DNA of 31,070 bases from Perkinsus marinus ATCC 50983 (Eukaryota > Perkinsozoa > Perkinsida > Perkinsidae), in assembly GCF_000006405.1 (NCBI RefSeq), contig NW_003214716.1:18398-49467 (forward strand), read 5' to 3'. The number at the start of each line of letters is the position of its first letter. Positions within the stretch are counted from its first letter, which is position 1. The notes under the pieces were generated by a model. That model ran no database searches. It had not been told where the DNA came from and saw nothing but the letters and a program-made list of their open reading frames with translations. Of this stretch, positions 10,081-21,578 are shown piece by piece. The position numbers were made by a program, and so were the translations under genes.

Positions 10081-11576
10081 CTAATCGTGTATGAAATGAA
10101 ACAATATCATTACCCCCATGAAAACCCCAGATGTGAGTCGTGAACCTATGACAAGTAACCTACCGCTGTCTTCAACCGCATCCTTCCTCTTCCTACGTCT
10201 CGGTGACTCCACGACATCCTTCCTTTGTCTACGTCGGGGACTCGGAGGAGATCGGCTACTCTCTCCCCGGGACCTCTCATATGAACGCCCATCTAAAGAC
10301 TCAAGTAATCAGTGCCATTCGAAGATGGCAGTATCATAACAGAATTCCAATTATTCCCCCATCCACCGACACTGCATGACAACAGCGCCGCCGCGTGAGC
10401 TTACCTCGACCCGATGGGCGTTCAATATAGCGTTGCCTCGGACCAGCTTGAGCATCGTCACGTGCCTTCCTCCAGGCATTCAAGTCTGCTGATGATTTCG
10501 ACGATCTACCTATTTCCAACCTATACTTCGAAAAGTCTCATCCGATTATTCTCCTTACTTTCCTTCACCGGCGACTCGGGCCTCCTCCTTTTCTGCTGTG
10601 ATGAAGACATATTCCCCTTCCCTCTACTACTATCACGACGACTCCTGATAACAACATCACTGGGATCGATCGAGCTAGGACTACCTGCTGGGACTCCTGC
10701 TAGGACTCTCAGACGATGATGATGACGATTCGCTGCTGCTGTCACTATCTGAACTACTGCTACTAGACGAAGATGATGATGACGATGAAGACGATGATGA
10801 TGATAATTCAGAGCGTCGACGGCTCCTCTTCATTTCCCTATGCTTCGAACGAGCCTTTCGAGTCTCTGTAAAATGAAGTACATCACTGAGTCATCCTCAG
10901 CAGAATCTCCAACCCTTTTTTACCTTTCTTAGGAATCACCACCTGGCCTTCACGGGCTGCTTTCCTCTCTCCAAAGCGCTTATTGTCATATAAGAAATTG
11001 TTCCTATATAAACAATCATCGTCCCATCCACACTGCCTACACGAGCTCTCCGTAGCGTCCCTCTATGCCCTAGCGGCTAAGGCCTAACCTCGTTGAAAAC
11101 TACTTTTCAACGACCCTTATTTAATTGTCTACTCCCGTTATTTGTCGTCGTCCGACTTACTGAGGGACGTCCGGGCCAGGATCCTCATTAAACTTGGGCT
11201 GATACTTCTTACTCCGAATTTTCTGCATCTAGAAATACACTCCGTGAGAATCGAACCTGCGTCCTTTCCACGAAGCCCGTCTTACCCGCGACATCCGACT
11301 AGCATTCTTAGGCGGATTCTTGCACTCGTAACTCCAATGACCATACTGAGCGAACAATAATACCAACCATAGTTCCGGCGATTAAGCCATGCCGACCTGT
11401 AGACAGTTCTGGCAGAGAATATCCTCTTTCGCCTTACTCGTGGCCGTCGAGAGCCTCAACATTTCGTCAGAGAAAATTCCTGAAAACTTCGCTCCGCCCG
11501 ATTTCTCCAAACACTTTACGCAAGCATCTTTTCCATTATACGATGGTGAGAATGTTACGCATGAAACATGCAGCAT
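10081..11576 (-). CDS. CCHC zinc-knuckle protein with Ser-rich and Arg/Ser-rich tail (ZCCHC10-like)
   Basis: Exons 11576-11397, 11345-11286, 11222-11161, 11036-10924, 10865-10685, 10644-10559, 10509-10405 and 10292-10164 join in phase. The CCHC knuckle (C-x2-C-x4-H-x4-C) spans the first junction: CQNCLQ then YGHWSYEC, which resembles the zinc knuckle of ZCCHC10/SREK1IP1-type proteins. Next come basic residues, a WDDDC segment, a run of about 20 serines with Asp/Glu, then SPSRSP, KRRRPESP and SPRRR repeats typical of nuclear pre-mRNA processing factors. The role as an RNA-binding splicing-related protein is inferred. The 3' end is uncertain: without a further splice the frame stops at 10081. 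The start is also uncertain; the first in-frame ATG (11576) lies one base past the stop of the channel gene upstream. Confidence 0.7.
11223..11285 (-). repeat. 63-nt intron with sense tRNA T-arm
   Basis: The intron runs GTAAGA to ATGCAG. Inside it GCAGGTTCGATTCTC forms a T-arm-like B-box about 20 nt before the acceptor. Exon phases on both sides agree. Confidence 0.8.
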
Positions 11577-11577
11577 G

Positions 11578-14500
11578 TTAATCAGAGTCTGCTGGATCAT
11601 CGTCGTCATCATCATCATCGTCATCATCATAATCATCATCATCCGACATCGACGACACATCCTCCGAGGTGTCTTCATAACGCCTACGGGGGTCGGCAAG
11701 TATGCCCGATCTGGCAGAGGACCTCTCAGCGACATCGCCCCGATGTCGAGGATAAATACACGCGCCGCCAAGGTGATCGTCTGACAGTCGGGAGGTATCC
11801 GGCTCGAATCCCAGTGAGGTTATTTTACATGCTGGATCTCCCTTCACGACCTGTACAGTTCCCTCAGGATTCAGCTTCGCCACTTCATCGCTAATTCGCC
11901 CAAATACCTCCTGAGAATGCACGAAAAATATCCCCACCGGGGATCGAACCTCCGCATATCACATCATCCGGCACGCATAAAAGCGAACACCAATCCGATA
12001 TCTTCCCTTCGTCCTCTTCAGTGATAACATAAATATGCGGACTCCCTGCTGCAATGGCACTAGACCTAGCATCTTCCCGTTTACGGTAAGCTCTCAACCA
12101 GGAAAGTATCTTACACTCACATACCATACCATCAATAACTTCCGCTTCTACATCAACTCGACCGTCCCAAAATATTACGAAAATATCATCGATTTTCTCA
12201 TTGTCCCGTATGATCGAGGGATCTGCATCGCACTCTTCGACCAGGAAGTGGGTCATCTCGAAATCCAGTAAACCCACTGCCACATTTAGTGCTGGGGCCA
12301 TGCCTACAGAGGACAACAACCCAATGATTATCCCCGGTTCGATTCCCAGCAACGGCACTTTTACCTGCTACTCCCGTCGAGGAGTTCACTACTCTTCTAA
12401 CCGCATCAAACCCATGCCGCTCCTTCATCTACCATCCACAAATCGGCAAGGCGGAGCGAAGCATTATTTATCCCCGGTTCTATTCCCAGCAACAGCTTTT
12501 TTCTATTCATTAACCAACCCAGCGTTATCAGACCGAGTACGATTCCAAGAATCCACTTCCTACCGCTCTAAGGACCATCCTGGCCGCCGAGAAATAATGC
12601 GTATCGATCAATATGTCCGCTGGGGTACTTCCTACCCTGTTAGTAACAGCAGCATCAGCTCCGCGATCTAAGGCGATGAATCCGGGTCAAATACCGAGTC
12701 TATCATAGTTTTAAGTCTACACAGATTAATATCCACCGAAATCAGTACGAATGGAGTTCTAACTGAATTCTGAGAATTTCCCAAGCTGTATTATAGTGAT
12801 CCATGAATGACTTTAGGTGTGTACAGCAGCGACATGAATTTCGACCAAAATATTGTCATTGCCATCAACACGCGTATTTAACCATGTGAATGTTATTTTA
12901 TAGAGTCTTATCAAGTAGACTATACTTAATACAGTCACCAAGGATCGAACCGGATACCTCCAGCATTACCCAACAGGAGCGACAGCAGCAACTCCATTCC
13001 ACCATTCGTCCGTAGCGCCACAGCATGCAAAGGAGTCTCGCCCGTCCTCGGATTCATATAATTGACATCCGCACCAAAATCGTCGATACATCTCCTCGCC
13101 ATCGACAAGGCCAATTCTTCATCAGAATAACGGCATATCTAAATTCAACAATTTCGTGGCGCGTGACAAAATATCGCCTTCAGACGTGTAAATTATTTTA
13201 TGCAACCGCATCACCTTCAATTTTTTACCCGCATTAAAGTAGAATCCCTCGTATCCGGATCCACAGCGTCTGGCACAGCTCCACCTTCCAACAAAACCGA
13301 TACCACGCCATCCCCACATCCCGATTCCAACGCTCTTTGAAACGGCGTCACTCCTCTACTAGCAAACACATTGACCTAAAGATGTACAAAAATCCTCATT
13401 TTCACAGCGGAGCGGAGCACTACCTCAGCTCCAGCACCCAAAAGTATATCGATGACTTCAATTCGAATATCATCCGGAATAGTTGAGACTCTCAAAAGCC
13501 CGAAAATCGGCGTTTCACCGTTGGCAGCCCTCACGTTTGGATCAGCTTTATGTTCAATCAAAAGTTCACAAGAGTGTTTATCGCCATTTTGAGTTGCGAT
13601 ATGAAGTGCACTCAATCCACCACCACCTTGAGTAGCCAAATTCGGCTTCGCTCCGCCTGACCAAATCATTACACGACGCTTTCAATGAAATAGATAAAAG
13701 GCTCATTTATCAAACGTATTGATTAACAATTATTATTTTTCTACACTTCTACTCCACGAAGTGGTGTGTATCCCAAGTCTGAAAACCCCTGCGCTCAGTC
13801 GTATAAAGCAACCATGCAGCAGAGTCCCATCCCGCCCACGACTCATCACCGTCACGCGCCACGAAATTACCCTCCAATAAAACCACAGCCAGGTCATGAT
13901 GTCCTTTTTCTATCGCCGTTTGCAATGGAGTAAACCCATTTCTCGGATGAGGTAAATCCAACTCCGCTCCGCTCTCAATTGCCATGTTACACGCTTCAAT
14001 ATCATTCTTCCTAGAATAACAAAAACAAAAAACAACTTCGCTCCGCTAGATATTTTCCCCAACTCAGCCGCTGAATGTAGATCCATAGCCTTCAATAAAG
14101 CATGAGTCGCCGAATCCTGCGTCATCTCCATCAACGTCCTTCCCATCGCATCAGTCACATTCAGCTGTGCACCATGTGACACCAAACATTTTATCTATAA
14201 ATCTTACAATCTTGCTCTACCTTACATTTCCTCAACGACATACCATATCTCGATCGTTTGCTGTCACCGCTATCGTCAAGGGCGTGTCACCATTTTGACC
14301 AACCACATTCGGGTCCGCCGAAGCCTCCAGTAGAACCGTGGCCATACCCACATCGCATCCACTGTCTACCGCCTAAATCAGCAATGTTGGAGTAGGAATA
14401 TATGTTCCTCAATAATTATAAGAGTTTACACACCAATTAATGTCGAAACCAACAACAAGAATTCCCTCACAATTTCCATATTCTCACCGACACACGTAGT

Positions 14501-17500
14501 TGACCACCACCACGTGCATTGTCTACCACGTCTGCACGCATGCACATACCAGTATGATTATGGGTTCCTTAGTTGCCGAATCGATCAATGTAGGATCCAC
14601 ACCGCTCTTCAGTAGGGCCTTCATCGCGCCAATCGAAGAATTATGATCAACAACAGACGGCGTACGAAGGGACAACGACGAGGCCGCCATCATCATAGAC
14701 TAGAGAAGATGACACACCCCTGGATCGAACCAGGGACCTTACGATACACAAAACTCACACTTCTTTTTTCAGCCAATGAAGAACTCGAAGACGCTCGCCT
14801 ACCATCACCACCCAGCCAATTGAATATCTCCCACACTTGAATATTACTTTTTATTCAAACTAGCTCGACGAGGTGTTGTTGTTGTTGTCCCCACATTATC
14901 ATTAGCCTGCCACCCCACAGGGAGCCTCGACGATGACGAATGTGATGATGATGATGAAGAGGAAGAGGAGGAGGAGGTATCATCATACAGTTCATCATAT
15001 TTCGTTCCCATACTAAAAACGAGTTAATTATTCAGCACGCCTGCACACATATCACGATTTGGGTGATAGACCCCTCCTCCTAAGAGGGACCCTAGGAGAA
15101 CGCAGAGGAGAGGTGTATTGAACACAGCGACCCAACCCAATCTCAGACGTTTCTTACGTGGCCAGCGCGATCGCCAGAATATTCCTTATTTCCGTAACCG
15201 CCATCGATACTTCACTCAACTTCTCAGTAGGGGCTGCAAAATTAATACCATAATTTCAGCTAATTCCCAACTCCAAATATACCCTCACCCGACCTTAGGA
15301 GTGCCACACACAATTTTCCATCCTACCCTCCTTACGTTCACTATCGGATGTCATCGGCTCCACAGTGAAGTCCATAACTGCTGATTGGACTCTTCCCTGA
15401 TGAAGTCCCTGTGCTGCTGCTGTTGATGCCAACAACAAAGCGCTCGATCTGCCTGTATCCTTCCTACGCAGCCCTCTAGCAGGCTGATGAATACCAATCT
15501 CTGACCGAAATTCATCATAACAAACCACTAAGACGATCTAATACAGGTTCAATATTCAATTACGAACCCGATCAGGTCCGATCCTTGGGCCCGATATTTA
15601 TATAATCTATCCGCGATATACTACACAATAGACGACATCTTCGAAATTTCGAGTATAAAAATTGTAGCACCATCATCGAACCTGGGTGCTTCGATGACTA
15701 AACAACGTCCTTCCCCTACTACTCAATCCTTTCTCATCAAATTCCGCCGTAGCATAATTTATCGGAGTTAGATCAGCATCATCCAATATCAAAGGATTCG
15801 CCCCACCCTCCAACAACAGGGATACAATCTCAACCTTCAAATCCTTCACAGCCACATGTAACGGAGTACCTACATCAATCCAAATCGATCACGTGATCGA
15901 TTTGGATCCCTACGATGGTCCACAATGCTAGGCATATTAACAGCCCTGCCATTATCCTCCACAGCTTCCGTGAGAATCTCAACAGCGATCTCCCTCCCCC
16001 AACGGACCGCCAACATCAGCATCGTATCCCCAGTGTCGAGATCGTCGATTGAACTTGGTAATACCACACCATCCGTAACAAGGTCGACGAACGTCTGAAT
16101 ATTAAAAAGAAGAATCATCAGAAATGCATAGGAAAAAATGCAACATATCAAATGACAAAAACACGAAAAAACGTGACAAAAAGTAATTGAAAAACCTTAA
16201 AATGCATTCACTGTAATGTAAGATGAATAAATTCGCGAAACGAAGAGATAAAGCAGCTGAAAATTCAAAAACCCTCTGAAAAAATACAACCCCGCCAGGT
16301 ATCGAACCCACGACCATCCCATTAGCAGCCCACCTCCATATCGTTCTTAGTTATACAATACACTCCTTTGGTCTCCATATAAAATGTCACCGCTTCCGGA
16401 CTCGTCGATATCCTTTCCACAAGATCATCTCTTTTCAACTTCACCAACTCCGTAAATGATCCGCAAACTCCCGTCTCCTCGTAATCGCCCTAATCATTAT
16501 AATCTATCAAACTACAGTACGCGCCATGTACAGACCATAACTTCGTGTGCAGCGATAACTTTCTCAACAGCTAAAATTTTGAATATTTAAAAGGCCCTTT
16601 TTATAGTTATACTTCATGGAAACTTTCTGCGATCGATTTTCGGAAAAAATCGGGGCTCTTCTTTACACATGTCCAAGTTTATCCCCATGCCTCTGCTATT
16701 TCCCTTTTCAATGAGAATATATATTTTAGCTACGTAATAAGGACCGTATATCACGAGTATTTCAACAGTTATGCAAATTTGATAATTGAATCTCAGAAAA
16801 TTATGCAACAATACCTCTAAATGAAATCGAGAAAAGCAAACGCATAGTTCAAATTGAATCGGTTTTAGCTCAACAACAATATACACAAATCTAATACCCA
16901 CTGATTTCAAATTGTATTAGTTTTCATGCATTTTTCCCGTAAAAAAAGGAAATTCCTCTAGAGATTCTCCCCTTACCATAATACTGACAAAAACACATTT
17001 TGCATCAATTCAATTCCAATCTATAGATCGTAAACATACCACTTCAATTCACCATCATCAACATGGAATAATCAATTTCCACACCATAACTCAATAAGAA
17101 AACATAAAAAAAACCCAAAAAAGTCCAAAAAAGCACCAAAAAGAAAGCAAAAAACCGTCCCTCGAGTGGTCACGTATTACCGCAATGAATAGATATTGCT
17201 CCCCCACATAGTCTTCCGCTTTCAAACTGCGTACATGTTCAGTGACAACCTCCGCATCATCCCCTTCATCCTCTCCATCTACTTTACCACCCGATCGACG
17301 TGAGGCGGAGGTATCCCTGAACCCATTTAGAGTTTCACATGAAGTGGTGTAATACTCCATGTATAAAAACCAATATTCGCAATATGAAGTGAATTGTGAA
17401 ACATATGTTTTAAACATACAAAAAATATACAACATTGAAATCCCACCCATGATATGAAAAACACGACTACTGCATATCACCGCGAATATCGCGTTTTCAC

Positions 17501-20500
17501 AGAGTATCACGCCACTCCAGATAAAACAGGTGAAATTCTATTACAGCAATCACATAAATAATATTTTTTATCATTATATGCAATATCGTGCCTAATTCAT
17601 GCGGCTTGGGACAATAACTGTTGGTTGTTGTACACTTCTACCCGGTGTCGTGTGTTAATTTCCATACCGAAACTTTGGCAACTCCTGAGCTAAGCTACTG
17701 AGAGCAGACATATATTCCAACACCGTCATCAGGCCTCCTTAATTCCAACCACAATCGAAACTAGCCCCGACCGCGCGCCACAAAATTACTCGTTCGCCCC
17801 ACGCTCGTCATCACCAGTCACCACAGCCACCAACGTCATTCTACCCTTCCGAACAAAATACCTGAAAAATGCCCTTGCCAGGATTCGTACCCGGGACCTT
17901 TTACATGCCTTCCGCCGGTTCTCCCTGATAGAACATTACATCTCCCGGAGCACAGAAAACATGGTTGCAAGCCATGCATATCCTCGCGAGTAATTCCTCA
18001 CGTGTTCGTGCGAAAAAATTATATCTGCGAAAAAATCTCCTTGCGAGGGATCGAACCGGGGACCTTTCGCTGGCCCTACCTCCGTAATAACTTGCCCATC
18101 AATGTGAGCTGCATTTCATTCCTCAACGAATCCGACAACTATAAAATCCAATACCAATTCAATCAAGAGCCGCATGAATTACCATCGTCATCAACTCGGC
18201 TTTGGCTTTACTCTCGAATTGATTATCCAATAAATTTTCAATATATCTGCGAACTCGCAACTGAGACAAAAGGAAAAACTTTCAAAATGTGCGGAAAAAT
18301 CAACGAAAATTTACTAACAAGAATATTCCATCCACGATACAAAAAATACAAGACAAAAAATATTTTACATTTCCCCCCAAAAAACGGGGTTGATTGAATC
18401 AACTTGATTCCACTGATACGAATACTGATTCTCCCCTCAAAAATATTTTAAAAAATCTAATTTCCACACTGATCGGGGAAATTTCCAAAATTTTCGGGAA
18501 AATTTTCGCTTGAAAATTACCTGCAAATGTGGTCCGACGTTATTCGCTCTCATAAATTTCATCGCTCTTTTCATCCTCTGCCGGAATTCAGTTTTATATT
18601 CCCCAAAAGATACCACAAGATTCGTCACCGAACCTAAAAACTCACCAAATATTTTCGTGGCGCGCGGTCATTTTTCTCTACCAACAACCACCGCAAAAAT
18701 AACCCCAGCTGCAAGCATCAACATCATCGTAAAATTTCTTTCATTATTATTTTCAGCAGCTACCGGTCCGTACATAGTCGATACCACCGAAACCGCATAG
18801 AATAGCGACCGAACGTACCTAACGAAAATCCTCATCGGCATGATGATGATGAGAGAAGACAATTTAAACAATGTGCATCGATGCGAATCTAACTAAGCCG
18901 TGTCGTCGTAGTAGGCGTTAGAAATCACAAAGTCTCGCGTATTGCTATCATACTCTTATTCCGTTTGGGAGGAGGAGAAAATTCATTTACACGTGTCGGT
19001 GACAATATGAAAATTCCGAAAAAACTTTGCTGATTATTTTCTGTACATTCCTACCCAAATTCGTATGTAAACTCAGCCGTTGAGGAAAACCAACATATAT
19101 TACTCCAAGTAGGAGTTAATATATTACTATACATTTACATAATTATATACTACATACTAGAGCTATATATACTTATTTACCATAATTACATTATATACTA
19201 TTACATACATTACTCGTATTACTGTTGGAGTCTCCAACAGTAATAATGTTATTATTAGTAATATCAATACCATATAAAATACCGATAACTACTATCGAAT
19301 ATTATTCCCCAAATACCCAACCTACTTATCATATAACGCACCCTGCACATTCAAGTTGTTTTCTTTAACCCAATTATCCTCCATTTCAATTTGAGCTTCT
19401 CCAATGGTCCACCAAAAACAGGCGATCCAATGCGAAAAGCACATGAGCCCAAGGAACATCTTCAGCATAGTAAAGGAGACCAACCAAATATCCGATTCAA
19501 TATGTTCTTCCATTTTTCCCAGAAGTTGCCGCAGACGTACCAAACGCAGTAAACGTACCAATTCTGGACATGCTTTGTATCTTACCATACTACAACCTAA
19601 GATTCTTACTTAGAACTTTGAAGGCGTCCACAATACTCATTGACGATCTCTCACTCGACCCAGTATCTAACAAAGCAGTGCTAGAGGAGGAGGAGGAGGA
19701 GGAATATATATTTGCTTTCCTTAGCTCAGCTACTCAAAAGCGAAATCATATAAATTAACATACGACTGTACGAAACCCAACCAGAATTCCGCATAGTTTA
19801 CCATCTACTCAAAAACAGAAACTTCACGCGGTGTGCACTCCCAGGGCCCGTATGAGGGAGAATATGCATATACTAAACTACATGAGTCGGCGATAATATG
19901 AAAATTATGAGGAAATTATGGGGAATTTCCTATCAGTTTGTGTACACTCCTGCCCCAACTCCTATGTAAACTCAGCTGAGGAAAGCGAACATATATTCCT
20001 CCAATACTACCTCCTGTGAATATCCAATAAAATGGTGTCGAGGAAATAAGATCCACGATAAACCACGTGCGAGTATAATTATATATTATCGCTTTATTTT
20101 CCAGGTTGAGTTCCTGCGTTGAGGAAATGCAAGATTGCAAGATACTCATCATCGCCACCACTCACCCCCCTATACCAAAAACCAGTGAAGAAATTCAAAA
20201 CCAGATCCGTGAAAAAGAATATCCCCACGCAGTGATCGATATCGGATAACCAACCACTCAGGACTGCATCAAATGACAATAAATAGGGTACCTAAAACAC
20301 GAATTTACGACGGTGTGGTACAGTAGACGCTTGCAAAGGGTTGGAAATAGAGTAATATTTTTTCAAGTGCGCGACTTGGATTTTAATACAAAATGTTAAG
20401 TGAAAAAACATTAGCACAAAAGTCGATGTCGTTGAGAAAAAACTCATCTGACGGCGAGTGCGTGAGAATATGCAAATGGTCAACTACATATGTTGATGAT

Positions 20501-21500
20501 AATATGGAAATTTCGAGAAAATTTTCGGAAATTCTTACGGATTCCTTTACATTTGTACCAAGATTCGTATAATTAGCTTTGGAAACTCTTGACCTCAGCT
20601 GGGGAAGGCGCAGAAGTTATATTCCAACGCGTATGGTATTTCCAATAACAAATCCCGTATACAAAATGAATTCGGTAATAAACTAAAACCAAAATGAATT
20701 TGTTTGAATCAAATCCGCTTCCCCATGATGGTTTACTAATCTCGAAATCTCAAAAATCATTTTCCAGGAGAGTTCGAAAACGTTAATTCGTTTATTCTAA
20801 TTCGTCAGTCTAGTAACTATCAAGGATTTAACCGGAAAAATATCATTGGCCGAAAACCGTCCAAAAAATGCGAGAGTTGAAAATGGTGTGGTATAGTACA
20901 TGGTCACCAAAATATTTTATACCACCAATGAGAGGAAGCATATGATAACCGTCACGCGCCACGAAATTACCAAGAAGGATTGATAGGCGATGAAGAGGAG
21001 ACTGACGAAATCCCAAACCAGTCGGAATTTACGGTCCGGGTAGACGATCCATCTCCCTGAAGATTCTAAAAAGAGAAAAAATGACACATGCCGGGATCGA
21101 ACCTGCGCACACTACCTCCATTGGATTGCAACATTGCAGCTGCGGAACCATCCACTATACCACCACTTCTGCCATGAAGCACAGCTCGAGATGACGATCT
21201 GGACCACATTCGCTCTGCTCCCTGATCGCAGGTTCGATTTCTTGTGAATTCATTTTCTCAAATAATTCATATAACGACATAACCAGAATTGTTTATTATT
21301 GAATTCGTTACGAATTTCGTAAGGACCTGAATTCTTCACAAGTTCCTTCAAGAATCCACACAGTTTTCAAAATCACTGAGGAAAAAATATGAGTCCGCAC
21401 GTGTTAGTCATAATAGACCCCCGAGTTCAATATTCGTCAATACACTCAACCGCATTATAATGAATCCATTCATAACACACATTTCACGAGTAATAAATTA

Positions 21501-21578
<78 letters not shown>

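Larger units (their letters stand above)
17317..17789 (-). other. Intron containing three repeat families
   Basis: The intron starts with the GTAATTTTGTGGCGCGCG element (17769-17789), then holds an antisense family-2 repeat (17574-17735) and an inverted-repeat element (17436-17541). Confidence 0.8.

Noticed and set aside
12009-12160. Nuclease-like D...E-x-K motif (VCECK) after the ankyrin repeats
   Set aside because: Spacing and surrounding hydrophobic pattern are not enough to claim a PD-(D/E)xK fold.
11488-14047. Recurrent word CTTCGCTCCGC / GCGGAGCGAAG as a dispersed repeat
   Set aside because: Several occurrences simply encode the ankyrin motif GAK/GAE (GGAGCGAAG) in exons; the remaining ones are too few to call a family.
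16614-16910. Minus-strand ORF of 98 codons
   Set aside because: It lies in the intron 16563-17180 of the channel gene, has no domain, and no splice phase would include it.
21078-21170. Genuine tRNA gene
   Set aside because: T-arm and A-box-like words are present, but no intact acceptor stem or clean anticodon arm of five pairs can be drawn; the same holds for all other tRNA-like copies here.
21501-21578. CRISPR-like or regulatory array
   Set aside because: It is a simple (TAC)n microsatellite without spacers.
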